The notes under the pieces were generated by a model, which made no database searches, had not been told where the DNA came from, and saw only the letters and a program-made list of their open reading frames with translations. Shown one piece after another: positions 7,537-16,569 of a stretch of 64,000 nt of DNA. Numbering within the stretch: the first letter of the stretch is position 1; each line of letters begins with the position of its first letter. The position numbers were made by a program, and so were the translations under genes. Origin of the DNA: JANRKF01 sp964518725 (GTDB lineage: Bacteria; Pseudomonadota; Alphaproteobacteria; Rickettsiales; SXRF01); assembly GCA_964518725.1 (NCBI GenBank), contig CAZFKP010000005.1:21727-85726 (forward strand). The letters are read 5' to 3'.

Positions 7537-8295
7537 ATGACACACCCTGCCCCCGAAAAACCCCATTACGCATGGAACGAAACCATCCGCACGGTGCTGA
7601 TCGCGCTGGTGCTGGCGATGACGTTTCGGAGTCTTGCGTTTGAGCCGTTCCACATTCCTTCCGGGTCGATGAAAAGCAACCTGCTGATCGGTGATTACCT
7701 GTTCGTCTCAAAATATTCCTACGGCTACAGCCGCTATTCGTTTCCCTTCGGCTTCAAGTTTTTTGATGGCCGCGTGATAGAGCTGGATAAGCCGAAGCGT
7801 GGAGATGTGGTGGTTTTTCGCCTGCCGAGCAATCCCCGGATTGATTATATCAAGCGGGTGATGGGCATGCCCGGCGACACGATCCAGGTGCGCGACGGCA
7901 TTGTCTATATCAACGGTTCGCCGCTGCCGCGCAAACCGGTGGATGTCTGGGAAGAAAAAAATGAAGAAACCGGCGAAGTGGTGGCTTACCCGCGCCTGAA
8001 CGAAACCCTGCCGGAAGGTAAGGAGATTCCCATCCTGAAGCAACAGCATTACAGCATTGCTGACAATACGCCTCTGTTCGTGGTACCGAAAGCGCATTAT
8101 TTCATGATGGGCGATAACCGCGATAACTCGCGTGACAGCCGGTTTGAAGAAGTAGGCTTTGTGCCGGAAGAAAACCTGGTTGGCCGGGCTGAGATGATTT
8201 TCTTTTCCGCCAGCGACAGTTTTGATCTGTTGAACCCGGTGAGCTGGATCACTGGTGGTCTTCGTTTCTCACGCTTTTTCCACTTCATCGACTGA
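7537..8295 (+). CDS. lepB: Signal peptidase I
   Basis: This inner-membrane serine protease removes signal peptides from exported proteins. A single N-terminal transmembrane helix (about 17-36) is followed by the catalytic Ser in PSGSM (Ser44). The general base Lys106 is in YIKRVMGMPGD, and MGDNRDNSRDSR (box E) is near residue 190. All are intact in 252 residues. The stop codon overlaps the start of rnc (TGATG), and rnc in turn overlaps era, giving the lepB-rnc-era operon seen in many proteobacteria. Confidence 0.96.
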   Translation: MTHPAPEKPHYAWNETIRTVLIALVLAMTFRSLAFEPFHIPSGSMKSNLLIGDYLFVSKYSYGYSRYSFPFGFKFFDGRVIELDKPKRGDVVVFRLPSNPRIDYIKRVMGMPGDTIQVRDGIVYINGSPLPRKPVDVWEEKNEETGEVVAYPRLNETLPEGKEIPILKQQHYSIADNTPLFVVPKAHYFMMGDNRDNSRDSRFEEVGFVPEENLVGRAEMIFFSASDSFDLLNPVSWITGGLRFSRFFHFID

Positions 8296-8954
8296 TGACT
8301 GGGTTCCTGGAAAATCTTGGTTACACGTTCCGCGATGCCGGGTTGCTGGCGCTTGCCCTCAGCCACCCGAGCCTCGGCAAAAATGCCAGCAACCAGCGCC
8401 TCGAATTTCTTGGCGACGCGGTGCTTGGGTTGGTGATTACCGAAATGCTGTATACGCTCTACCCCACCGAACAGGAGGGTGATCTGGCGCGGCGGCTGGC
8501 GGCGCTGGTGCGTGGCGAGACGCTGGCAAAGATTGCCGAAGATGTCGGGCTGGGGGATGCGTTGCAGCTTTCGGCAAGTGAAGCGAACTCCGGCGGGCGC
8601 AAGGCGGCCTCGAACCTCGAAGATGCGCTGGAAGCGTTGATCGGCGCGCTCTATCTCGATGGTGGGCTGGAAGCAGCTAAGCAATTCATCACACTGCGTT
8701 GGCACGCGTTGGCAAACACCCTGTCCTCGCCTCCCAAAGATGCAAAAACCGCCCTGCAGGAATGGGCGCAGGCGCGATCCCTGCCGGTTCCGGAGTATAC
8801 GGTGCTGGAACAAACGGGGCCGGCGCATGCGCCGGAATTTACCGTCCGAGTGCTGGTCGTGGGGTATCCGCCGGAGCAGGCGGCGGCGGCTTCCAAGCGC
8901 GCTGCCGAACAGACGGCTGCCACCAGGCTGCTCGCAGTGCTGGAGTCTGCATGA
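8295..8954 (+). CDS. rnc: Ribonuclease III
   Basis: Ribonuclease III cleaves double-stranded RNA in rRNA and mRNA processing. The 219-residue protein carries the signature NQRLEFLGDAV (33-43) with its metal-binding Glu and Asp, a second acidic cluster in EDALEALIGALYLDGG (about 107-122), and a C-terminal double-stranded RNA-binding domain (KTALQEWAQARSLPVPEY onward). It overlaps lepB by one base and era by four bases (ATGA), so the three genes are translationally coupled. Confidence 0.96.
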   Translation: MTGFLENLGYTFRDAGLLALALSHPSLGKNASNQRLEFLGDAVLGLVITEMLYTLYPTEQEGDLARRLAALVRGETLAKIAEDVGLGDALQLSASEANSGGRKAASNLEDALEALIGALYLDGGLEAAKQFITLRWHALANTLSSPPKDAKTALQEWAQARSLPVPEYTVLEQTGPAHAPEFTVRVLVVGYPPEQAAAASKRAAEQTAATRLLAVLESA

Positions 8955-9841
8955 GCGACACAGCGTGCGGATTCGTCGCGATTATTGGAGAGCCGAATAC
9001 TGGCAAATCCACTCTAATTAACGCGCTGGTCGGCCAGAAAATTTCCATCACCACCCCGAAGGCGCAAACCACCCGCACCAACGTGCGCGGGGTGATGACC
9101 GACGGCACCACGCAATTTATTTTCATCGACACGCCGGGCATTTTTAACGCGGCGCATAAATTTGAGCAATCGATGGTGAAGGCGGCGTGGTCGGGTGCCG
9201 GTGATGCCGATGCCGTGCTGGTGATGGTCGATGCCACCAAGGGAATTACCGAAGGGCTGGGAGCCTTGCTGGATACCCTTGCCCCGCTGGCAAAAAAACC
9301 GTTATTTGCGGTGGTAAACAAGCTCGATAAGGTGAACAAGGAGCGGTTGCTGGAATTGGCTACTGCGCTTGCCTCGTATAAACTTTTTAAAGAAATACTA
9401 TTCATCTCCGCCCTCAAGAACGATGGTTTGGCAGACCTCAAGAAAACGCTGGCGAAGGTGATGCCAGCCGGGCCGTTCCATTACCCGGAAGATGTGGTGA
9501 GCGATGTGCAGCTTCGCATGCTGGCGGCGGAAATCACCCGTGAGAAATTATTCCTCATCATGTCGCAGGAGCTGCCCTATGCCTGTTTGGTCGAAACCGA
9601 GCAGTGGGATGAGGGCGAAGGGCGGGTGGTCATTTCGCAGATTGTGTATGTGCAGCGCGAGGCGCACAAGAAAATGGTCATCGGCGAAAAAGGCGCGATG
9701 ATGAAACGCATCGGCTCCAGTGCCCGCCGCGAGCTTGAAAAAATGCTGGAGAAAAAAGTGCATCTTTCGCTGTTCGTCAAAGTGAAATCCGGCTGGAAAG
9801 ATGACAAGGAAACCTACCGGTTGCTTGGTTTGTCGGATTAG
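8951..9841 (+). CDS. era: GTPase Era
   Basis: Era is an essential GTPase that binds 16S rRNA and helps 30S maturation. The chosen start (MSDTACGFVAIIGEPNTGKST) puts the G1 loop at residues 13-21 and gives 296 residues, the usual size. DTPG (G3) and NKLD (G4) are present, as is the C-terminal KH domain with VIGEKGAMMKRIGSSARRELE. The frame stays open upstream of this ATG, but only through rnc coding sequence, so the longer reading is rejected. The ATGA overlap with rnc supports the start. Confidence 0.96.
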   Translation: MSDTACGFVAIIGEPNTGKSTLINALVGQKISITTPKAQTTRTNVRGVMTDGTTQFIFIDTPGIFNAAHKFEQSMVKAAWSGAGDADAVLVMVDATKGITEGLGALLDTLAPLAKKPLFAVVNKLDKVNKERLLELATALASYKLFKEILFISALKNDGLADLKKTLAKVMPAGPFHYPEDVVSDVQLRMLAAEITREKLFLIMSQELPYACLVETEQWDEGEGRVVISQIVYVQREAHKKMVIGEKGAMMKRIGSSARRELEKMLEKKVHLSLFVKVKSGWKDDKETYRLLGLSD

Positions 9842-9868
9842 CGCTGCGAAGCGAGTACCGGCAGAGAC

Positions 9869-10690
9869 TTATAAAACATCCAATCCAATATCCACCGCCG
9901 GTGCAGAATGGGTAATCGCCCCGACCGAAATGTAATCGACGCCCGTTTCCGCCACTGCCCGCACGTTCGACAAGTTCACCCCACCGGTCGCTTCCAGCAG
10001 CACTTTCCCGGCAGTCATCGCGACCGCTTCCCGCAGCATTTCCAATGACATGTTGTCGAGCATGATCCGGTTGGGTTTTGCGGCCAGCGTTTCGGCAAGC
10101 TGTGCAAGCGTATCGCATTCAACATAGACCGGCACCTTGCCCGCCCGCCCGTACTTTACGGCCTCTGCCAGATTTCCGGCCAGCGCAATGTGATTATCCT
10201 TCACCAGCACTGCGTCCCATAGTCCCATGCGGTGGTTCATGCCGCCGCCCATACGCACGGCGTATTTATCGGTCTGCCGCATTCCGGGCATGGTCTTGCG
10301 CGTATCGAGGATTTTTGCCTTTGTTCCGGCAATCGCATCGACATATTGGCGGGTTAGCGTCGCCACGCCAGACATGCGTTGCATCAGGTTCAACGCCGTG
10401 CGTTCGCCGGTGAGGATGGCGCGGGCATTGCCGGATAGGGTGGCGATGACTGCGCTTTTTTCCAGCCGGTCACCGTCCTTGGCGCGGGTGTTCACCGTAA
10501 TATTTTTATCCAGTTCGTCATACACCATTGCTGGCACGTCGATACCGGCGAGCACCATCTCCTGCCGTGCGACGAACGCCACGCTGGTCTGCAAACCTTC
10601 AGGGATCAGCAGTCTGGAGGTGATATCCCCGGTGCCGACATCCTCGGCAAGCGCGGTTTTAATGAGGGGAAGAAGAAAGGCAGGCGGCAT
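9869..10690 (-). CDS. nadC: Nicotinate-nucleotide pyrophosphorylase (carboxylating)
   Basis: NadC, quinolinate phosphoribosyltransferase, makes nicotinate mononucleotide from quinolinate and PRPP in NAD synthesis. The 273-residue product has the typical open N-terminal domain (LAEDVGTGDITSRLLIP) and the C-terminal alpha/beta barrel with GERTALNLMQRMSGVAT, DTRKTMPGMR, MGGGMNHRMGLWDAVLVKDNH and VYVECDTL. It ends 28 bases past the convergent era stop and diverges from an SdhA-like flavoprotein gene. No nadA lies nearby. Confidence 0.95.
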   Translation of the reverse strand: MPPAFLLPLIKTALAEDVGTGDITSRLLIPEGLQTSVAFVARQEMVLAGIDVPAMVYDELDKNITVNTRAKDGDRLEKSAVIATLSGNARAILTGERTALNLMQRMSGVATLTRQYVDAIAGTKAKILDTRKTMPGMRQTDKYAVRMGGGMNHRMGLWDAVLVKDNHIALAGNLAEAVKYGRAGKVPVYVECDTLAQLAETLAAKPNRIMLDNMSLEMLREAVAMTAGKVLLEATGGVNLSNVRAVAETGVDYISVGAITHSAPAVDIGLDVL

Positions 10691-10722
10691 GAGTTGCGTT
10701 GTAAGTTATAAGTTATAGGTTT

Positions 10723-12444
10723 ATGAATATACCAATGAATCACAACTCACAACTTGCAACTCACAACTACGACACCGTCATCATCGGCGCCGGTGGCGCC
10801 GGGTTGCGGGCGGCCGTGGCGGCGAGCACTGGTGGTAGGAAAGTAGCCATTATTTCTAAGGTTGCCCCTACCCGCTCCCATACGGTGGCGGCACAGGGAG
10901 GCATCAACGCGGCGCTTGGCAACCGGGCGGCGGATGATTGGCGCTGGCATGCGTATGATACCATGAAAGGTTCCTCCTGGCTTGCCGATGAAGATGCAGT
11001 GAATTTCATGTGTGAACGCGCACCTGCGGCAATCGTTGAGCTGGAACAGATGGGCATGCCGTTCACCCGTGCCGAGGATGGCAAAATCTACCAGCGCGCC
11101 TATGGCGGCCAGCGCACCGAATTCGGCAAAGGCGGCCTTGCCTACCGCGCCTGCGCCGTCGCCGACCGTACCGGGCATTCGCTGCTGCATACGCTGTATG
11201 CACAGGCCGTTAAACAACAGGCGACATTTTTTGTTGAGTGCATCGCGCTTGACTTAGTGATGAATGAAGAAGGCGTGTGCTGCGGCGTGCTGGTGTGGGA
11301 ATTGGAAACTGGTGATATTCATTATATCCAGGCCACCACCACCATCATCGCCACTGGCGGCTTCGGACAGGCCTATGAATCGACCACCGCCTCCTCTATT
11401 TGCACTGGCGACGGCGGAGGCATGGCGCTGCGTGCCGGACTCCCGCTCGCCGACATGGAGTTTATCCAGTTCCACCCGACCAGCCTCTATGGTGCCGGTG
11501 TGTTGATTACCGAAGGTGCGCGCGGCGAAGGCGGTTCATTGCTGAATGGCCGTGGCGAACGGTTCATGGCCGATTATGCGCCGGATGATATGGAGCTGGC
11601 CAGCCGCGATAAAATCTCCCGCGCCATGATGCAGGAAATTTACGCTGGGCGCGGCGCCGGGAAAAATGGCGATCATCTGTGGCTTGATGTGCGCCACCTG
11701 CCCGCCGATGTCGTGGAGCACAAGCTCCCTTCGGTGATGAGTATTTGCAAAACCTTCGCCCGCATCGACCCGCGCAAGGAACTGATCCCTGTATTGCCTG
11801 CCGTGCATTTTACCATGGGCGGCATCCGGACGAATGCAAGAAGCGAGGCGGCTCCGGGATTGCTTGCCATCGGCGAAGCGGCCTGCACATCGGTGCATGG
11901 GGCGAACCGACTGGGGTGCAATGCACTCCTGGAACTGGTGGTATTTGGCAAGGCAGCCGGTGAAGCAGCGACGGCAAACAAGGAAAAACCGCGTCCTCCT
12001 TCGCCGGTAAAGCTTCAGGAAACGCTTGGACACTTCCATACGCTCCGCACGGCAACGGGTAAGCTGAAACCAACGCATTTCAGGCGCGAAGTGAAGCGTA
12101 TTATGCAACAGCACGCCAATATTTTCCGCCATGATTTACGCCTGAAGCAAGGGCTTGTACAGTTGGAAGAGTTGAATAAACGGTTTGCTGCCGAGCTGCT
12201 GGTGGCGGATCGCTCGCTGCTCTGGAATAACGAGCTGGTCGAGGCGATAGAAGCTGAAAATCTGCTGCTGCAGGCGCTCGCATGCATGACCGCCGCGACG
12301 GCGCGCACCGAAAGCCGCGGCGCGCACTACCGCGAGGATTATCCGGAAATGAATGATGCCACGTGGAAGGTGCATAGCGTGGCGCTGCTGGCAGGAAATG
12401 GAAAGATGCAAGTAGATAAGCAGGATGTACGCACAGCAAAATAG
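10723..12444 (+). CDS. FAD flavoprotein of the SdhA/FrdA/NadB family, SdhA-like
   Basis: The 573-residue protein has an N-terminal Rossmann FAD site (GAGGAG, 22-27) and SHTVAAQGG (52-60). The His there is the covalent FAD attachment residue of succinate dehydrogenase, whereas L-aspartate oxidases lack it. DDWRWHAYDTMKGSSWL, FHPTSLYGAGVLITEGARGEGG, LASRDKISRAM and HGANRLGCNALLELV are also SdhA-like. However, no sdhB, sdhC or sdhD lies near, the C-terminus stops short of the usual SdhA tail, and the gene faces nadC. It may be a lone SdhA paralogue doing the NadB reaction (aspartate to iminoaspartate) or a displaced true sdhA. I cannot decide between these. The ATG at 10735 is an alternative start. 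Confidence 0.75.
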   Translation: MNIPMNHNSQLATHNYDTVIIGAGGAGLRAAVAASTGGRKVAIISKVAPTRSHTVAAQGGINAALGNRAADDWRWHAYDTMKGSSWLADEDAVNFMCERAPAAIVELEQMGMPFTRAEDGKIYQRAYGGQRTEFGKGGLAYRACAVADRTGHSLLHTLYAQAVKQQATFFVECIALDLVMNEEGVCCGVLVWELETGDIHYIQATTTIIATGGFGQAYESTTASSICTGDGGGMALRAGLPLADMEFIQFHPTSLYGAGVLITEGARGEGGSLLNGRGERFMADYAPDDMELASRDKISRAMMQEIYAGRGAGKNGDHLWLDVRHLPADVVEHKLPSVMSICKTFARIDPRKELIPVLPAVHFTMGGIRTNARSEAAPGLLAIGEAACTSVHGANRLGCNALLELVVFGKAAGEAATANKEKPRPPSPVKLQETLGHFHTLRTATGKLKPTHFRREVKRIMQQHANIFRHDLRLKQGLVQLEELNKRFAAELLVADRSLLWNNELVEAIEAENLLLQALACMTAATARTESRGAHYREDYPEMNDATWKVHSVALLAGNGKMQVDKQDVRTAK

Positions 12445-12504
12445 TTGCCAGAGCAGTGATGGCGCGTTACAAACGCTGACCACCGAACTCTGATTGCTGA
12501 ATGT

Positions 12505-14421
12505 ATGCCCATCATCACCCTCCCCGACGGATCAACCCGTTCCTTTGACAAACCCGTAACCGGCGCTGAACTTGCGGCCAGCATTGGTGCCGGCCTGGCT
12601 AAGGCCGCGCTTGCCATGAAGGTCGATGGCGTGCAAAAAGACATCTACTTGCCCATCGAAAAAGACGCGAAGGTGGAAATCCTCACGCCCAAGCAACCTG
12701 AGGGGCTCGATGTGTTGCGGCACACGACGACGGCGCAAGTGCTCGCCCGCGCCGTGAAAGAACTGTATGACGGCACGAAACTCGCCATTGGCCCCACCAT
12801 CGAGAACGGTTTTTACTATGACGTAGAAAGCCCCGCACCGATTCCCGAAGGTGACCTACCGAAGATTGAGGCGCGGATGCGCGAGATCATCGCTGAGGGC
12901 AACAGCGTAGTGCGTGAAGTATTGCCGAAGGCCGAGGCGATGGAGTTGTTTAAAAAGCGCGGTGAGCCCTACAAGGTGGAGATTATCGAAGGTGCGCCGG
13001 AAGGTGGCATTTCCATCTACCGTCAGGGTAATTCCGATTTTGTCGATTTGTGCTTCGGCCCGCACGTCCCAAGTTTCGCGCACATCTCACCTGCGTTCAA
13101 GCTCACCCGCGTGTCGGGCGCTTATTGGCGTGGCGATTCCAAAAACAAACAGCTCACGCGGATTTACGGCGTGCAGTTTGCCGCCGAGAAAGAGCTGAAG
13201 GCCTACCTCACCCAGCTTGAGGAAGCCGACAAGCGCGATCACCGGAAGCTTGGCAGGGAACTCGATTTATTCCACATTGAAGAACATTCGCCGGGCATGA
13301 TTTTCTGGCACGACAAGGGCTGGACGATTTACCGCCTGCTCGAAAATTTCATCCGCGAGAAAATCCGTGCTAAAGGTTATATCGAGGTGAAAACCCCGAT
13401 ACTCGTCGATCGTTCGCTATGGGAAGCGTCCGGCCACTGGGAAAAATTCCGCGAAAACATGTTCACCGCCGAAATTGAGGACGACAAGGTGCTGGCGGTG
13501 AAGCCGATGAACTGCCCGTGCCACGTGCAGATTTTCCGGCAGGGACTCAAATCCTACCGCGATCTGCCGCTCCGCATGGCCGAGTTCGGCACCTGCCATC
13601 GCAACGAATCCAGCGGTTCGATGCATGGGATTATGCGTATTCGCGGCTTCACGCAGGACGACGCACATATTTTTTGCACCGAAGACCAGATCACCTCCGA
13701 GACCATCGCCTTCTGCGATTTGCTGAAAGAAGTCTACAAGGCGTTCGGCTTCACCGAGGTGAAAGTGAAATTCTCCGACCGCCCGCCCGTGCGCGCCGGC
13801 GAAGATGCAACCTGGGACAAGGCGGAAGGCGCGCTCAAAGCTGCGGTCAATGCCGCTGGTCTGGAATGGACGCTGAATCCTGGCGAAGGCGCGTTCTACG
13901 GCCCCAAGCTCGAATTCGTGCTGCGCGATGCCATCGGCCGCGACTGGCAATGCGGAACGCTGCAGGTGGATTTCGTGCTGCCGGAACGTCTGGACGCCAA
14001 CTACATCGCCGAGGATGGTAACAAAAAACGTCCGGTGATGCTCCACCGCGCGATTTTGGGCTCGCTCGAACGCTTCATCGGCATATTAATTGAAGAATAT
14101 TCCGGTAAATTCCCGCTTTGGCTGGCGCCAACACAGGTGATGGTTGCGACCATCACCGACGCGGCGATCCCCTACGCGGAAGAGGTGGCAATGAAGCTAC
14201 GTGCCGAAGGTCTGCGCGCTGAGCTCGACATTCGCAACGAGAAGATCAATTACAAAGTGCGTGAGCATTCCAACAATAAAATCTCCGCCCTGTTCGTGGT
14301 GGGTGCCAAAGAGGCTGAAACCGGTCAGGTATCGGTGCGGCGGCTGGGTTCTGAGGCGCAGGCGGTAATGCCGCTGCCGGAAGCGATTGTGATGCTTGCC
14401 GCTGAAGCTCGCCAGCCTTAA
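12505..14421 (+). CDS. thrS: Threonine--tRNA ligase
   Basis: This cytoplasmic enzyme charges tRNA-Thr. The 638 residues contain an N-terminal TGS domain (1-60), the editing domain with VDLCFGPHVPSF (about residue 180), the class II catalytic core with MNCPCHVQIF (zinc Cys) and RMAEFGTCHRNESSGSMHGIMRIRGFTQDDAH, and a C-terminal anticodon-binding domain (LWLAPTQVMVATI onward). Length and domain order are normal. It stands alone rather than beside infC-rpmI-rplT, because a 613-codon unknown gene follows. Confidence 0.97.
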   Translation: MPIITLPDGSTRSFDKPVTGAELAASIGAGLAKAALAMKVDGVQKDIYLPIEKDAKVEILTPKQPEGLDVLRHTTTAQVLARAVKELYDGTKLAIGPTIENGFYYDVESPAPIPEGDLPKIEARMREIIAEGNSVVREVLPKAEAMELFKKRGEPYKVEIIEGAPEGGISIYRQGNSDFVDLCFGPHVPSFAHISPAFKLTRVSGAYWRGDSKNKQLTRIYGVQFAAEKELKAYLTQLEEADKRDHRKLGRELDLFHIEEHSPGMIFWHDKGWTIYRLLENFIREKIRAKGYIEVKTPILVDRSLWEASGHWEKFRENMFTAEIEDDKVLAVKPMNCPCHVQIFRQGLKSYRDLPLRMAEFGTCHRNESSGSMHGIMRIRGFTQDDAHIFCTEDQITSETIAFCDLLKEVYKAFGFTEVKVKFSDRPPVRAGEDATWDKAEGALKAAVNAAGLEWTLNPGEGAFYGPKLEFVLRDAIGRDWQCGTLQVDFVLPERLDANYIAEDGNKKRPVMLHRAILGSLERFIGILIEEYSGKFPLWLAPTQVMVATITDAAIPYAEEVAMKLRAEGLRAELDIRNEKINYKVREHSNNKISALFVVGAKEAETGQVSVRRLGSEAQAVMPLPEAIVMLAAEARQP

Positions 14422-14502
14422 TCTATAAATAGTTATAAAATAGCATGTTAATGGCGCATGCCACACATCTATTAACAAATGGTTAAATAAACTTAATATT
14501 TT

Positions 14503-14531
14503 TTGACTTTCGCAGCCCGGGCGGTTATAAT
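14503..14531 (+). promoter_or_regulatory. Strong predicted sigma-70 promoter
   Basis: TTGACT (14503-14508) and TATAAT (14526-14531) are separated by exactly 17 bases. This near-consensus promoter sits 31 bases before the ATG of the 613-codon gene and suggests independent, high-level transcription of that gene and perhaps of infC. Confidence 0.8.
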
Positions 14532-14561
14532 GCAACCACGTAAACCAGTGGGACAGGCCGC

Positions 14562-16403
14562 ATGCCGGAATCGGATTATGATCGCCGTTTGAGGGAGAAT
14601 CGTGAGCGCCACCGCCGGCAGATGGCTGGTGAGCCGGTCGATGAACTCGCCGCACCGCCGTCGGTTGCCGAAGAGCCTGTCACGCCCCCCTCACCTCCCG
14701 TCGCCGCTAAACCGGCTTCACGCGAATTACCGCCGGATCACGCGCTGGCGGACGATGTTCCGGATGATATATTGTTTGGCTCCGCATCTTCAGCCTCGTC
14801 ACCGTCAATGCGGTTCGGGGCGCCATCCGCACTCTCCGAGAGCATGATGATTGCAACGGCGTCGTTTGATGAGCGGAAAGCTTTTCCCATTCCGGAGGAC
14901 GTTGGTAAAATTTTGAAGGGGATGAATCTGGCCGATCGCGCCATTATTGAGGCCGAATATTCGCCCCGCACCAAACCGGGAGAGCAGCAGGCGGATATTG
15001 ACCGTATTCTGGAAGGGCTGAAACCCTGGCAGCGAACATTGCTTACAGGCGAACTTCGTTTGAACGATGAGGCAAAAAAATCAGCCGAGCAGCATCGCGC
15101 TGGCATTATCGACGATCATGTGCAGGCGGTTCGTAATGAGCTTGGGCAGGTTCCGGTTGAGGCATTGATGAATGCACTGCCGTCGATGGATGAGTCGGTG
15201 TTACCGGCAGTGGCTGCGGCTGCGGCGATAGCCCCGCTTGACGACGATGGGCTGGTACTGGATCGCGGCCATGTTCTTGATGAGGATGGAGACGACGCCA
15301 GCATCTTTGATTCGCAGGTGCGTGCAAACGAGATGATGGATCCGGCTGATTTTGATCTCGCGGATAGCGTTACAATGACCGGTAATAAAGATGATATCAT
15401 GTTGGGTAATGGCGTCACTATGCATGATGCCGCGCCGCGCAGCGCTGCCGAGACGTTAACGGCAATGAAATCCTCGGACTCCACCAGTCCCGACATGCCA
15501 GCGTTGGAGCAACCGAAAGAGCTGGAAATCGAGCCTGATCAATGGAAATTACTGACCAAGCCGCTGGCAAAAGACCGCAAACCAAAAAATGTGGTGATGA
15601 TCATTGATACGGGGTTGGGTTCTGCTGCGGATATCGCTGGAGAGATTAATGCGCGCTCGAAACTGGTGAATAAAAGCCGCCAGGTGGTTGACAGCTCGTC
15701 GGTGATATTGGAGAGGCCGGTGGCTGACCTCAGGGATTTAGAGAGGCTCACGCGACTGAAAGATGGCGCCGCCAGCCCGGGACTGGTGCGTTACAGTGTG
15801 ATAAAAAATGAACAAGAACCACCATGTGTGATCTGTGAGGTGGCTCGCCCGGATGCGATCATTATCACTGCTGCCGATAGTTTGCTGTCCGACCATAACC
15901 CGGCCATATCGGAAGCGTTTGATGATAAAACCAGGGCAAAAAATAAGGAACTGGAAGCGGCACGTAAGAGCGGCTATGCTGAGCGCACCGAGCGATTTGT
16001 TGCTCAGGTGGAAAAATTGTCACGCACGCATGACGCCATTGGTCGCGAGGTATCTCGCCCCGTCGTCATTTATTCGATGACCTTAAAAAACCTGCTGACC
16101 GATGAGCAAAAAGAACGTTTACAGCAATGCGGCGCGACACTGGTTCATTATTCGGATGTATGTGATAGCGTTGAGCAGCGCGTCCGCAAGAAAATGACCG
16201 AGGATGCGATGGCAGCCCCCGCACCTAAGTCTGGTGGGTGGTTTAACAAGCCAAAACCGCCGCAACCACTCAGGATCGACGAGGCGGAGCTTCAGGCTCA
16301 GATATCGCAGAACGTACCGATTGTTGCCGCAACCATGGTGGTAGATGCGGCAATAGGGCCGCTTAAAGAACGCCGCAAGGAACTCGCTGCTGCGGCCAGA
16401 TAG
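14562..16403 (+). CDS. Large protein of unknown function between thrS and infC
   Basis: I do not recognise this 613-residue protein. It is highly charged at the N-terminus (YDRRLRENRERHRRQ), then Pro/Ala-rich (35-60), and acidic and probably disordered around residues 60-110 and 230-330. The region from about 345 onward looks folded and alternating alpha/beta: NVVMIIDTGLG, DAIIITAADSLLSDH and RPVVIYSMTLKNLL are buried-strand-like segments. The C-terminal end is Ala-rich and helical. No signal peptide or transmembrane helix is evident. A near-consensus promoter lies directly upstream, so it is probably well expressed. Its position splits the usual thrS-infC neighbourhood. Confidence 0.75.
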   Translation: MPESDYDRRLRENRERHRRQMAGEPVDELAAPPSVAEEPVTPPSPPVAAKPASRELPPDHALADDVPDDILFGSASSASSPSMRFGAPSALSESMMIATASFDERKAFPIPEDVGKILKGMNLADRAIIEAEYSPRTKPGEQQADIDRILEGLKPWQRTLLTGELRLNDEAKKSAEQHRAGIIDDHVQAVRNELGQVPVEALMNALPSMDESVLPAVAAAAAIAPLDDDGLVLDRGHVLDEDGDDASIFDSQVRANEMMDPADFDLADSVTMTGNKDDIMLGNGVTMHDAAPRSAAETLTAMKSSDSTSPDMPALEQPKELEIEPDQWKLLTKPLAKDRKPKNVVMIIDTGLGSAADIAGEINARSKLVNKSRQVVDSSSVILERPVADLRDLERLTRLKDGAASPGLVRYSVIKNEQEPPCVICEVARPDAIIITAADSLLSDHNPAISEAFDDKTRAKNKELEAARKSGYAERTERFVAQVEKLSRTHDAIGREVSRPVVIYSMTLKNLLTDEQKERLQQCGATLVHYSDVCDSVEQRVRKKMTEDAMAAPAPKSGGWFNKPKPPQPLRIDEAELQAQISQNVPIVAATMVVDAAIGPLKERRKELAAAAR

Positions 16404-16524
16404 TTGCCGCTATTCCACATGGGGATAAGAAAAACCCTTGATTTTCCCGTTTAAATCGGGCATGGAGATAGCCCCGTTGCCGTGAATCCGCAAGTTGCGG
16501 TTGGCGGCTGTTATTTTTTAAACA

Positions 16525-16569
16525 ATGTTGGAGGACCTTTTGCAGTATCTGGTACAAGCTCGCGTATGA
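16525..16569 (+). CDS. Possible 14-codon leader peptide coupled to infC
   Basis: ATG at 16525 opens a reading frame for MLEDLLQYLVQARV whose TGA stop (16567-16569) overlaps the infC ATG (16566) as ATGA. A GGAGGA run at 16530-16535 lies inside it, so translation could also start at TTG 16540. It sits about 30 bases before the infC ATG, too far to serve that start directly. Coupled translation would explain this. It is a prediction from overlap and spacing only. Confidence 0.35.
   Translation: MLEDLLQYLVQARV

Noticed and set aside
8699..8950. Longer N-terminus for Era
   Set aside because: The extension is the out-of-frame reading of rnc; the family N-terminus begins at 8951.
10723..12444. Plain assignment as L-aspartate oxidase NadB
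   Set aside because: The covalent-FAD His motif and other segments are SdhA-like; only the nadC neighbour supports NadB.
13417..14046. 209-codon minus-strand open frame
   Set aside because: Antisense to thrS, whose family match is unambiguous.
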